A stretch of 64,000 nt of DNA from Metopolophium dirhodum (taxonomy: Eukaryota > Arthropoda > Insecta > Hemiptera > Aphididae). The stretch covers positions 23,002,001 through 23,066,000 of the forward strand of contig NC_083562.1 of assembly GCF_019925205.1 (NCBI RefSeq). Direction: 5' to 3'. Positions within the stretch are counted from its first letter, which is position 1, and every line of letters starts with the position of its first letter. Shown piece by piece: positions 28,301 to 43,300 of the stretch. A program made the translations under genes and the position numbers. A model generated the notes under the pieces. It was given only the letters and a program-made list of their open reading frames with translations, ran no database searches and was not told where the DNA came from.

Positions 28301-31300
28301 GCAAGTTCTATATTTTAATAGTACAGTTAAGAACTGCATATTATGTATTCAATATTAATATATCAATATTTTATATCTGTCACAATGAACGTGTTTAAAA
28401 AACTCATTACTTATATTTATTAACAAGTTTCTAATATTTTAAAACAAGATTTTACTTGCTAGTTGTTACTAAAAAATAAAACTATGGGTTATTTAGTGGT
28501 TTTTTCTGCTGTATAGTGATTTAATTAAATTGGTGTAAAAACATATTATGTGAAACTTTGTAACACATTATCAAGCTTTTTGATATGAAAAAAAACAATT
28601 TTATTAACAAACAGAAAAAATTAAAAAAGTAGAAAATTTTAAGAGTTATTAATAGCTGGAAAACTAAAAAGTGCCAAAGTATTTTGTAAATTATAAATAG
28701 GTATAATTTATTACAATGTCTTGAAAATACAATATAAAAGTATAAAGGTGGCTCGGCGTGGCGCAGTGGCTGAAATCAATCACGCTACGTGATTGAGAGT
28801 AAGCAACGGCCGCTGCCAATAGTTCTCGGATGGGTGACCACCCGGGTTCGTAGTGCGCAAAAACCTTGCCACACACACGTGTTCCTTAACCGACAGTCCC
28901 AATCCTACTGTACCAACCCTACCCACCTTACAGACTAATGACCTCAGTCGTCGAAGCCTTAAAACCTAATAAAAAAAAAGTATAGAGTATTATTATTATT
29001 TTTTTTTTTATTAGATAAAATTACACTGACGTATGTCATCTAACTTATTGTTGATTAAATACATTTCTTTAACATTTGTAAAATAGATAACAATTAGTAA
29101 TAAATATTAGTAATAAAAGATACTATCGGCTACGTTTTAAAGTATTTACAAATCAGAAGAAAATTAAAATTAAATAAATAATAGTTATAACAACACGTCG
29201 TGTGGGCATAGGAGTATTATTAAAATAGTATGAAAAATAATAATTTTTAAGTACCTATCTAATAGTAGAATGTTTCAATTTTCAATAATTCATACTTTTT
29301 GAGTTACAACAAAAATACTAAAATCGATTGATGAGAAATCATTATTTTACCAGCGAATCAGTGACGCATTTAAGAATTTTTTATGGAGACCTCTTCCCTC
29401 CCTATAAATATGTTAATGGGGAGAATATCCAATTTCATCAAAATCAAAACTTTAAACACTCTTAAAACTTATATAAAACCTTGTATTACATTTTAAAACT
29501 ATAGGTATGAATATAAATAGGTATTAAAAAGGGGAAAGTAGCTAACCACTCTACTTTACAGTTACAGTAATGTCGAGTATTGAGTATCTCAGCATTGAGT
29601 AAGTCACTGCATTATTGTATAATATGTATTAAATTTGAATTTGAACTTTTTGGTGAGACGTCCTCTAAAGGGCGTTGAAGCTAGTGTGTTTTTTAGTACA
29701 AAAAAGTCTTACAGAAAAAACTCTCACGCCCTAGAATAGTTAGATTTTATTAATTAATTTTTTTTTTAATTAAAAAAAAAGAGAACATTTTGCAGGTCGA
29801 GTCAGTCTGATATTCAAAAATAAAATTATAGAAGGTAATATAGAATGCATTTGAATAATGCACAATTTTTGTTATTTTTAAAACGTATTTTTCTACCACT
29901 ATTTAAAGTAAAATTAAAATTCGGCCTTTGTTCTGATCTGAAAAATGTTCTTCTATTAAATAAATAAAAAATTAACGAAATCCGACTAATTTACAGGGCG
30001 TAAGAGTTTTTTCTGTTAAGTCATTTTCGTTGATATAATACACACAAATTGTATAGAATTTCGGAAAATTGGAAAAACCAGCACTGACACCCTTAAGGAT
30101 AAAACATTGAATACGAAAAGCGAATCTAAGCGGAGATGGTCTGTCAGCCTATAGTACTATGTGTATTTTATGATATTTAATACGGTATACCTAGTTGAAT
30201 TAATTTTTGACGAAAATATAGCGTTCATTATATTATTAACAATTAATTATCATAATAGTATAATTTATATGATACTATAGCTGTATAACCATCAACCAGA
30301 CATCGCAAGGGAAAAATTGAACAAGTATAAAATACGGTGCTATAACGGTGTGTCGGTGTACATACATCGGTTTTAGTGTACCTCTGCAGGTCACCGGCAA
30401 ATCGGCATTGGTATACCTCGATTGTGAACTAATTCGACCAAGATAGGCAATCCACCTGTTACATGTACTATTGTATTTTATTGTACATTTGAAAAAAAAA
30501 CAATATATTAACAATCATTTTGTTTCATCTAAAAAAATCCTATAGCAACTAATGGTGGGTTGGCTATAGTCCATACCAATTTTTATTTGCTGAGGATAAG
30601 TTTTTTCATCAATATTTGTGGTAGTAAAAATGCTCAATTTTCGATATCAGCATCTTTTGTGATATAGAAAAATGAATCAAGTTGGTATTTTTGAGAGGTC
30701 AATATGAAAAATTCCATGTAAATTTCCCTTATATTTGTATATATAACTGCAACCTCTCTATCACGAGACCACACCACCCGCCCGCGCAAATGACGGATAC
30801 TCATTCTATTAACTTTTTTCGGGTATTTTACTATCAACACAATGGTGACATAATATTATACCATTAAGTAATGTTAGTACAATGTACAAATTTGTTTTGT
30901 ATAATTGTTATTGTGTGTAAATTAGATACACATACGGAAATTAATGTTATTTGTTCCATTGAATAATACGAGAACATTAAATAAATTGTATTTTGAAATT
31001 TAAATATACCACCATTGAAATAAGTTACTTTGTGCCTTGTGGAGTATCATAAACGTATTAGCGTTATTTATTTACAACCCTCCTCCCACACTTCACCATA
31101 CCAAAAACCATATTATGCTTTATTAGAGGATGTTAGGCATCAAATACTAAGCAAATTAGAGTTTAATGTAGTTTAAAAATAGTACAAAGTACCTTTGTAT
31201 TAATTTTCTATATTTAAGTGTAAATATAATTTTAATTACTAATGTATAAAAGTTTAAAAACAATTTAAGTATTTGTAATTGTAAATATGACTTTGTACAC

Positions 31301-34300
31301 CTTACTAAACAACACACATTAAATTAAAATAGTAATAATAACTTAATGGATGTACTGAATTTTTTATTTTTATATCATAATAAGTAAATTTAATTATGTA
31401 ATAAACAATACCGAAAGTCTCCTCCGCAGACACATTTGCTGCGACCACCAGATTTGCTATTGACGCATACCGCCAGAATAAAATATACCTACTACCTGGT
31501 GTTACTATTTGGTATTTATGATATAATATTCATGTTAGAAAATTAGACATTTAAATACAAAACACACAAATAAAAATGTTTTACATTTTGCTGTGCCGAA
31601 GATTTCAGTGAAAAACTTACTAAAATAACAATTTACAATACGATTCTTCAAAGACCAAAGTTGTGAATATAATGATTCTTATACTATGTTAAATACTACA
31701 ATACAATAGGAATATAAAAAATAATATATATATTATCCAACAATAAACTGTACTTGAATGAATTATAGCAGATGCTCCATAAATACATTAAATATTAATA
31801 TTAATTATTTAATAGGTATAAAGTGGTTACGAGAAATAATAAATCATTTAACAAAAATGTATTGTTTAAAGATAATATCCATGACACAAATAGGTAAATC
31901 TATAAAAGAAATGACCATCTTTAGTATTTTTTTAAATAATTATAACATTTTTGAAACTTGGTCAAAGAGCTTGAAAATGTAATAAAAGATCTCACATAAA
32001 TAGTTCTTATTGAAACATAAAAATCTCAAAAAATACATAAGCATAATTTTTTCTATAGATAATTGAAGTTCAAATTTTGACGAAATTGGATATTTTAACC
32101 ATATCGTATTAACGATTTTAGTTATTCTTTTTGTAATTTAACAATATTTACAGGAACTTTCAAAATATTTAGATCAATTTTAAGTTATAGCCTATTTATT
32201 CCATACAACACCTACCGTAACATTAATAGTATAATAAATATTATACTATAGTAGCAATCTGTCAGTATCTATCAATATACTAAATATAGACTGACAGACT
32301 GTCTCTGCTCATAATCGTTTTTCCTATACAATGATTTATTATTGAATTAAAATCTAACCATTACAGTAACCTAAAGCGTATACTCAATGATGAAGTTCAC
32401 TCAACGCCTACTGTTTGTAGGTAATATTCAATTAGACAGGGAAACTACCTTTGGCGTGTACTCACCCTTGACGTAGATTTTAGACACGATCCTAGTGTTT
32501 TTATTCTGGTATCTGGAGGCGAGCGTTACGAACTGCGACTCGCAGTCACGGTTATGATGCATGGCTAACGGAAAATGCAGCGTTCGCAGAATACAGCGTT
32601 CGCGGACGGAAACTCCACCTCCATCAAACCGGTCCGATACCGCAGAATCCACCACCGCCGCGCGGTGCTAATACAGCTAGCAGCAGCGCGCGCACGCCCA
32701 ATTGTTTATTTATATTTATAAACGAATACGAATAATATAACATTATATAATATATAATACTATATATTATACTATATAACACTCATCATATCATATCATA
32801 CAAGGTATATTGTGTATGAATGCGCTTTTTGTTTAAACTAATCTTATAATTCGTAACTCTTGCTTTTTCTTTGCGTGTGCTAAACAAACGTATTAAAATC
32901 TCATACCTTGAAATACTGAGCCATGCCGGGCATGCACTATATATTAAATTATATATATATTGTATTCAATATTCATTAAACAGTAACTCGGGGACTTAAA
33001 TATTGCTGTATATGCTCACTTGCTTGTTATAAGAAATTAGAAAACCAATGCAATATGACGAAATATTAGTAAAAACCCTGTAAATATACTAAGAGTATTG
33101 AATACCTATGTCAGAATGCGTGGTTTATATAGGCAGCATTTATAAATACATAGGTATATATTATATATTAGTGTACGTTAGTTAAGAGGACGCTACACCC
33201 GCATATGTTGACTCCGTCTCACAAATGTAAAATATTGCAAAAAACTGTTTTGCGCGGGTAAGAACGACTCAGGCTGTAGTCCAAGCTAAGCAACCAAATT
33301 TTCACACTATAAAGAGGAGAACCTTTATTGTGCAACGTCGTTTTTATTTTTTTGATACTTAAAAAGTTATTCAAGTGAAAGTTGTTTTTAGTTGAAAAAA
33401 TAAAAAAAATAATTAATTTTTAAACTTGAATAACTTTTTTTTGAGTTCTAATATCGAAAAAATAAAAACGACGTTGCACAGTAAATGTTCTCTTCTTACC
33501 ATCGCAATACAATTTTTGCAATGTTTTACATTTGTAAGATGAAGACAACACCATGCGGGTGTAGCGTCTTCTTAATATGTTAAAACAATCAAGTTGAATG
33601 AATTAAACAAAAAAAGGGTACTAACTTATTTTTGTGTTCACAAAAATATTATATTTGTTTATGAATAATGTAATACTACATTTTTTGTAGTTTTAGAGTC
33701 TTGAAATGAACACGGGGTTTTACAATATCTACTAATTAATTTAATTAGTGGATATTGTAAGTCAGTAGGTTGTACAAAACATGCAAACTATACAAGTGTA
33801 CCCATAATAAAAATAAGTAAGTAAATACACGCCGCCAAAAGCTAAACAACATTCGTTGCATGCTTTGATATAATGAAGTATACTTAGAACAAGAAAGCAT
33901 GTCGATCTTTCCTGAACATAATATAATAGATCGTAATAATTATAAATTTAGATCCTAAGCGCCGAGCGAAATATAAAAACACCGGTTTCACAATGTATGG
34001 TCATTTACAATGGGTGTGTGTTTTTTTTGTGTGTATCTGATGTCGCCTCTATAGGAGCAGAAAAAAATTATATTTTTAATTTATTGAACAGTTTCAAGCA
34101 AATTCAATCTAGTAGGTACTTTGGCTCAAAATTTTCCAGTGCTTTTCAAAATTATCGAAAAATAATCTTAAAAAAGGTGGGCAAGTGGGTGTCGCTTTGC
34201 TGTACAGTAGGTTGTAGGTTACAAGTGGGTCACTGTAATGGATGGTGTTAAATTTGAATTCAATGATAAATATCATTGTATAAGAAAAACGATTCAGAGC

Positions 34301-37300
34301 GAAGACGGTTAGTCAGTCTATGGTATTACTAAGTATATATATTATGATGATATTGTTGTGAATAAAGTAATTTATATATATATAATATATATAAAAGTTG
34401 AAGAGTTTATAAATTTTTAAATACAAAAAATTTATAATTTTTAAATTTGATAAAATTTTAAAAAAATATTCCAACCTTGAATGCTTATAAAAAAAAATTG
34501 TGCTTATATATTTTTAATATTTTTTAACTGCCTTTAAGCAATATATCAGGAGCCATGTACTAATAGTTCTTAACATTGTACAATAATCAAAAATAATGTT
34601 TTGCCTTTATTGTTATTTATACATCTGAATTTTTTTATTTATGTTAATAAATGTAGGTATACATTAGTAAAAATAATGTCAAAAAACTCAAAAAGTATAA
34701 CAAGATTTCTCATAGAGTTGTTCTTGAATTTCAATTAACTATGTTGCAAAATAAAATAAATTAAAACCACGTAGGTTTAAGGCCTATTAGTCTTGTCAAT
34801 ATTGGAGTATTGGGTAAGTCACCCGTAACTAAGGAAGTACACAGAGTAACTGAGGAATTTATTTTGTAGTACAAAATTAGTACAACATATGTACGCAATT
34901 TCAGCAAAAACTCAAGAACGACAGACTGACACTAAAAGAAAGCTAGTCTTTAAAAATACATTGAACAGTAGGTAATTAAGAAAGATGTCCAGTGAGGACA
35001 CCGATAGGTTACTTTAAATTGTACAGAAATATACCGAAAAGGTAAATAAATTAACAGTGTTGGACTAGCAGACTAGTTATGAATTAATAAAAACAAATTC
35101 AAATAAAATATCCTTAGGAATAAAAGCTGACACGCCTCAGCTCAGAATCGTTTTTCGTATCCAATTATTTACATTAAATTCAAATTTAATAAATATCCAT
35201 TACAGTGATCAACTCAAAAACCTCAATAACGAGATCCACTCGAAACATAAATACCATACGACGGATCGACTTCCCCTGTTTTTATTCAAAGATACATTAT
35301 CCATAAACCATAATCATAACTCGCGTCTCGCAACTTAAGGCAAATTATGTTTGAGGCATTGTACTAAAATCATTTATAGTGTTCATTTTGTTACATGTTT
35401 TAATAATTGCGTTTTAGGATAATATAGACTTGGTCAACTCAAATAAAAATAAATAAAAAGCATAACTCAAAATTACACATGATTGCATAAAATTACAATT
35501 GTTTGATTTGAAACAAAATTAATATCTACAGCTTAGGTACGCACGGTGACGTATTTGGGGGGTGGGGGAGGGGTCAGGGAGGCTTGGGCCCCGAGCGGTA
35601 AATTATGAATTACGGAGAGCATTTTGATATAATATGGTACCTAGGTCATTTGGGTGATAAAAAAAGTAATGATACTAATATGATACGATAACCTACGATA
35701 TGTGTTTAGCCGACGCTGAAAACCGAAGAATTGAGATACTCAGAATAAATGAAAGCAGAATGGAAACTGATAAGATATTACACGGGCTCTTATAACGAAA
35801 AATATTTCGTAGACGGTCGTGCCAGTAATATTATCGTAACGTTAATAGTAAATTTTGATTTTTTTTAATATTACTAATTTGACACCATCTAAAGCTTATG
35901 AAAATGCTGAAAATTTACAAAAGTATTACCACAACAACGATCTAGCCTCTACATTTGCAAATTAATGTATCCATTTTAGAAGTTTTTTGTTAACATTACC
36001 AAGTGTTGAATTACCTAATACTGCAATTAAAATGTACTCTTTGATCATAAAAATTAACCATCAAGATTTGTATCCATATGTAGAAATTGCGTGAAGAATT
36101 TTTCTTTCTTGTCCTATATCTAACTGTTCTGCTGAGAGATCTTTTTCAGTCTTGAAAAGGGTCAAGTTCTATTTGACTTCAAAAACTACAGACAATAAAT
36201 AACGAAAACTACAGAGATGAATTCTTTGGCTGTCTTAACCATAGAATCATGTTTAACAAAGAACTTAGATTATGATGATATTACCTATAAGGTATCAATA
36301 ACCTTTGCCAATGAAAAAGCGTAAACATTTTTAATTTTAATATATTTAATATTCTTATACATATATGGCATACTGACATTGTATGTAATATGTGATTCAA
36401 TAAATTTATTGTTTATGTATACCTAGTATGTATATCTTTCAGATTATGAGTGTAGGCATGTAGTAAATAATGCATTAGTTTCATTATCATGTGGTTTTTT
36501 CAAATACACATATTGCTAAAGAAATTTAGGTTGAGAAGGTGGCGTTTTTTTGGGGGAGCGCAAAATTCCTAAATATTTCTCTCCATAGTTACGCAATACG
36601 CAGGAATATTATTATAATAATTTTTTTTTAATAGTAGTTACATAGTATGTGAAATATACATATGTAAGAAAATTACATAATATTCTATACATTTCCCACC
36701 AAATAGGTAGTAAAGATGATATGAATACGGAATACACTATCTCTAAATTGAAACATTTCCTACATTTTAATAAGTACATAATATTACCTACCTATAAGTT
36801 TACTAATACATTTACAAATTTAAGTATTTATTGCTTATACCAGTGTTTCCCAACCTTTTTTGTTATGGTGACCCACAAATATGAAAAAGACAACCGCTCC
36901 CCCACAAAAAAAAAAAATATCAAGTATGCCATAATATAGTAGGTATTATTAATAATCATTATTATTATGAGCAATTTATAAATACACATATTATAAATTA
37001 TAATACATTTATTTATGTAGGTAGGTAGGACTCATACCAAGGTACCAATCTATATTTGATTTGTATTATTTACTATTTAGCAGTATAATATTTTATGACC
37101 TTGATAAAAACTGCATAATTATATAAATATAAAAATACTATAATTAAGTTGTAAACAACAACATTGAATAAAATCAAATGTATCACAATTAAATGCACCA
37201 ATGTATTAGAAATATTTGTAAGTTAAATAAATAAGAATGATAAGATAAGTGGAGTACCATGATGGGAAATCCCCACTCTTCTTTCAAAGCTTAAAATTTA

Positions 37301-40300
37301 CTTAAAGCTCAATACTTTTCAGAATATTAATATTTTCATTTTTTTTCTCTAAAACTGTTTTTGAAAACAGATGTTATGTAATTGGTACCTACTATGGCTT
37401 TTGGGGTGTCAAAAGTAGAAAATACCCAGTAGTCTCTCATAGGAGTGTGTAAACATGAATTTCAGGTGCTACAATATAGTTGGGTTCCTTATTTATAATT
37501 TATTTAGGTCGTACAAAAATATTTTATTATATACAGAGTGATTCACCGAGCGCGCACAATCCCATTTTTTCCTCTTTAATAATGAGTTTATTCAAATTAT
37601 GATTTTTGGAACTTTTAAGTATACTTAATGACTGTATTTTCAATTATTTAATTTTTTTATTTATTTATTTTATTTATTTATAATATATAAACGCCAAACG
37701 GCAATTTTAAATTAACAGATTAAGTTTAAATTTAATAGATATAACAATAATATAATAATACAAATACACACAAAATTAGAACATATGGAAAAACACAACA
37801 TAATTTAAACTAAATGGTAATACCTTAATTTAGCAATATAAATCTATGATATAACATATTTATAACAATGATATTATTTAATTACTTATTAAAATCAAAA
37901 TTAAGATTGTTAAGATTACGAAGCATTCTGTGCAAGGGGTGATTATGTCCGTATAATGTATTGTGAGTTGGAACTTGGAAGAATTTTTAAACCATTTAAG
38001 AAGTATAGTGTGGTGGTACAAAACTTATTATTTTCAAATGTGAATAACCATTTTTCCTTTAAATTCAAATCAAAATTCCTATCCTACTTATTATTTAATA
38101 GACTACAGTTATATTTTAAGAGATACCCGAGGAGATACCTATTACTAAATACTAATATTGTACATGTTATTTTAATCACATACTCTAATATGTATTCAAA
38201 AGTAAATATATTTATTATGTATAAGTAAGTTATGTGTATTATAGAATTGTTTAAAACAATAATTTCAATCCAAAATCACCCAAATCTAAAAAAGAATTTT
38301 TTATTTTTCAAAAATCTATAACAGAAGCGAAAATTAATTTATCAAATACTAGTAAACCACTAAAACTCATCCATTTCATCTTGGCCCTCAGCTGATTCCA
38401 CAGGACTCATAACAATATAATATGAAAATAACCAATTAATACCTAAGAGGCTAAGAATATTAGTAAATCATAAATATCATGATGAAATAAGTAATAACCA
38501 ACACATATAATGTTAATTATATTTTAAGTTGGATATACAATATTTAAATCATATTTCATATTAACATTTAACATTTAAGTTGGTTTTGCATTACAAATCA
38601 TGATAGTTTTTTAATATAATATAGTATTTGGTGGACCCCTGATTTTGTAAATCGTAAAGGTCCCCGATGGCTAAGATGTACTGCACGAGTTATATACATA
38701 TAATATTGTTATTCAATTTTTTTCTTTACGGGTAGGTTGGCTATTAGGGTACTACGATTATGTTTTCTTGTTATTTAATATTTTTTTTATACAGGTTAAG
38801 TAATAATCAATATTAAATATATAGTTGAATGTATTTTGTTTATAAATCTTAAGAAAACTAAATAAAAACCAAACCTTAAATAATTAATTTATAGATTTAA
38901 ATTTTCAATTTGTAATTAACCATCTTTATTAATTTTTATATCCAACTACTTTTTTTATCCAACTACTTTTTACTTTTCTGTAACATTTATACTTTATACA
39001 TACAATAATGAGAGCACTATACATCCGTATATTTTATCTGTCTGACATACATGTAACATAGGTTAACTTTGAGGTTAGCTTATTGGGAAAAATTATTTCG
39101 CAATAAGTAACAGATAGATTACAGTGGTAACTGTAGAAAGCTAAATGTTAACAGACATACCTAAAAGATAATTTTATGTGTTCTTAGAATTATTATGATA
39201 AGTAACTCAATTAGAAAACATTTTATTTTTAAATACTAATAAAAAAATAAAATAAAATAAATATTTGTGTTTAATTAGATGTATTTATTGTTTAATTTGT
39301 GGTATATTATAGTTTTCTAACTGATAGTTATTAAAATTCTATAACTCTTCCTCAAATAATTTTACAAATATAATTTTTTTTTATTTTTAGTTTTTTTTTA
39401 GAATGTGGTCCAATATTAGACAAGGGAAATAAATATCTAACAATAAATGTTTGATGTCTTCTTATCCTAACATTAATTTTTAATTATCAAAAATATCTCC
39501 GGAAATAGTATAATTGATTTAATTTCACTAAATATAACAGCAATCAACAGAATATTCATGGCTGGATTATTTATTCTGGTTGAGTGTTCACACTTTGGAA
39601 TAAAAAATGTAAACAAACTTATGGGTGCCCAGAACCATTAATATAGGTTAATAGTTTAATACATATTTTATGTAGTTCAGGGAAAACCTAATTTAAAACT
39701 ACTTAGGTAGCTATTTGATTTATAGAATATTTCTTAGAATATTAGTTCAACTCATTACTCATATAATAAATACTATGATACGATAACTATAATTATTACT
39801 ATTACAAAATGTCTATTTAGATAGTCTAGACAAAATTAGTGTATTTCAATAAAAAGTTAATACTTAGTATCTGCCTGTCAATAACTAGTACTAAAAAACT
39901 AACTATAAAATCAACTCCCAAGTATCAGGTTTTCAGTTAGGTACTTATTCAGTTCTTTTGAAAAATATTAGGGTTGTATGGATTTCAATTATTTAGAATT
40001 TTAAATTAAATACCAACTAATGTTTGAAATAGGTAGGTTAAGTAAAATGTAAGAAAATATGGGAATATATGGAGAACATAATATTGATCTTTTAGCTTTT
40101 AGTTTTTTTTAAATTTAATAATCATTAAAACACAGTGCTAGGTAAACAAATACATATAGTTTAGATAGTTGTTATAAAATTATATTTTAATAAAAAAAAA
40201 AAGGTACAAGTAAAAAATACTCATTCGACTTAATCAAGATTATTTGAAGTATAAAACTATAAAATAATGAAAACAGCGTAATGCGAAATAAAAATAAACC

Positions 40301-43300
40301 ACACTGTCCAAAGTGCAATATATTACACAATACCTAATACATTTCAACTATTATTTATTTATTCATACCATATTGTAATTGAAATCTTAATTTATTCGTC
40401 ATTTAAGATTTACATAACGATTAACAAACATATTTGCATATAGTACCTACCTACTTAGGATGTATCTATTATATTAGTAATTTAATTTTAAAATATTATG
40501 AATGCTCGGTAGTCATAGAAGAATAATATATAAATGTAAATGCATACCTATATCAATTAAAATATAAAAAATTGCCATATGAAAAGAAAAATATATAGAT
40601 ATAAATACTCAGAAAATAACTACCTACCTATGTTTCAAGTATTAAGTGGACCAATTATAATTACAGACATATAAATTATAATATTTACAATTGACACTTA
40701 TAATTTTTAATCATTAAAATATATTTAATTACAATAATAATAAGTTAGGTACCTCATATTTATAATTAAAATTTGTTTTAAATACTTTTAAAAATGATTA
40801 GGATTAAAAACACACTTATAAACTGTGAGCATTTAATTAACAGACACAGAACGACAAAATCAACTGTTATTTCTTTAGGTATCTTAATCTAAACTATTTC
40901 ATTTGAAACAAAATAATTTCAATAGGTCACTTATTAATGCTCAAGAATTATATTTTAAAAAACTAAATAATTTAAGACCATAAAAAACAATGTAAAATGA
41001 AAACCAAAAATATATTGTTTTGGGTCTTCAGTACAATTTAAAAAAAGTCACATCAGTTTATGTCTTTTAATTAATTATAAATAAGATCTTTTCTTTGAAA
41101 TTTAGAATGAAAATAATGTTTAAGAATTCAAGACTAATTATTAAAATTATATGGCTTTAGAGCTATAATATCTTTTAAGAGGAAGCTAGGTATATCAAAA
41201 ATAGAACTTTATAATTGTAGAAACATAAAAATAAAAACCTTATAAAAACTTCACTTAAATATTATATAGTTGTATAACTATAAAAGTGATAACTAATAAG
41301 TATTAATTATGGGAATAATTAACTAACACAAATACCTACTATATTTTAATAATAAATAACTAAAATTACATTATATGTTGGAACATCTAGTTAGGTAACC
41401 ATTTAATTCTTGTTCTATGGAAATGTTCTATAGTGAACACAAAGAAACACCAAGAAAAAAGTAAATATTATCCATAATGTTTAATTTATTATTTACGAGA
41501 TTTATTATTAATAAATATGAGATAGTTAGGTAAGTGTATTTTTATTTGTAAATAGTGTATTAAGTAGATACTCAATCAGACATTTTGTGTTACAGCTAGC
41601 CGCTAGGCACCTAATCAAAACCTTTAAGTTTTTAATGATATCCACCAAATATAATAGTAAACTATGTAATAAAGAATAAACTAAACAATTTTAAATATCA
41701 AAGAAATGAGTAAAAAAAATTAACAATAAATATTAAAATTGGTCTTCTGCGCATCCCCACGCAACATATTTTAAATAATTACTATTAATTAGTACATATT
41801 ATTTTATACAAACACGCATAATACAATAAGTTGTATTACCTACTTAATACTAATAACCAGAGCCTACTTAGGGGGGCCTAGGAGGGCTGCAGCCCCGGGC
41901 CCCAACACAATTAGGGCTTCCATATATTACTGTAATACAGTCATACACGATTTATATAATATATCAATCAACAATAAATAATAAAATTACTTATAGACTT
42001 ATGGTATAATTTATTTATAATCTTAAAATAGGTACAAATTGAATATAAAAAATGAAATAGTAAAATAAAATATTGAATTTATATTTTAAGTTAAGAGGCC
42101 CCACTTTTTAGCCCTTTAAATTCCTAAGTAAGGCTCTACTAATAACTAATAAGTAATAACTACAAATATTGCTCATCTGAGATTGGTATTTTGGATCGCA
42201 TAACAGCATTATAGCGTTTACTTCATCAGAGAGAATTATATGACTACTTCGCGCATATGATTGAGGGTCGGTGGTCGATCTCTAAGTTGTATTCATACTC
42301 TATTTTTAGTCCGATCCAACTTTATATAGCAATTTTTACAATAATATTCAATGAAACTTGATTAAAATATGAAATTTATTGTAAGCTCAAATGTTTATTT
42401 TTTTTGGTCTGTATGTATTAAGAGCTGGTCACTACTCCCGCATTTCTAGCTTCCGTTACAAGTGCATAAAAATGAACAGCAAATTTATGCTCAACAGTTC
42501 ACGTTTAGCTTCGTTAGTTTAAAATTTAGAGTGAATCAACTTAGGTGTTATGAAACTTAACTTAATGGTAAGAACATTATATTTGTTTGTATGTTGGTCT
42601 CTTACGATGATTCAATTTCTAGAAACTTTTGGGTATATAAAATAGTGTAATTTAAAAATGCTCAGAACTCGCTTAAAAACTGAATTATCGTAAAAAACCG
42701 ACATACGAACACATATAATATTCCTACCATTAAGTTTCATAATAAGTTAATTCACTTTTATTTTTAAACTAACAAAGCTAATCATGAACTGCAGAATCTA
42801 CATTTTCCATGTTGCACACTTATAAGAGTAAGACACTGACGACAAATGTAGGTACCTATAACATATGATCAGCCCCCTCATAGAAACCCACCTAGTTACG
42901 ATGTAGATATAGAAATGTCAAATGTGGCCTGGGTAATACATTTTCCCGGCCTGAATTTTTCTCTTTTATTTATAAAATATGTAATATGTAGTGTTATATA
43001 ATATTATTTATTTTACAAGTTGCATGGGTAATAATACTTATTTCTTGATTAACAATATTAGTTTTATACAATGTTTTCATTTAAAAATATTGTATTAGAT
43101 TGCAGAAGTGCTGGTTAATATAATGTACCTACAAAAATATAACTATAAAAATGTCTTGGTAAATAAAAAAAAAATTTAAACTTCGGTATACTATAATTAT
43201 TATTATTCTGCAGATTTCCATTATAATTGTCAATAATACTTCTGACACTGTATTCAATATTTATTTATTATTATACATGTTTAATGAAGAATATTAGTAA

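Larger units (their letters stand above)
22269..32465 (-). other. Pfkfb: Pfkfb intron between exon 1B and exon 2/1C territory
   Basis: After the CpG block the interval is AT-rich with inverted-repeat elements at about 24500-25003, about 25174-25850, 26572-26826 and 29665-30096, a SINE at 28748-28975, and dispersed-family repeat fragments at 30111-30160 and 31900-32420. No additional exon could be supported. Confidence 0.6.

Noticed and set aside
28691..28876. Minus-strand ORF MCGKVFAHYEPG...
   Set aside because: Reverse complement of the SINE.
36841..36900. hAT-like left terminus CAGTGTTTCCCAACC
   Set aside because: No right terminus or target duplication could be paired with it.
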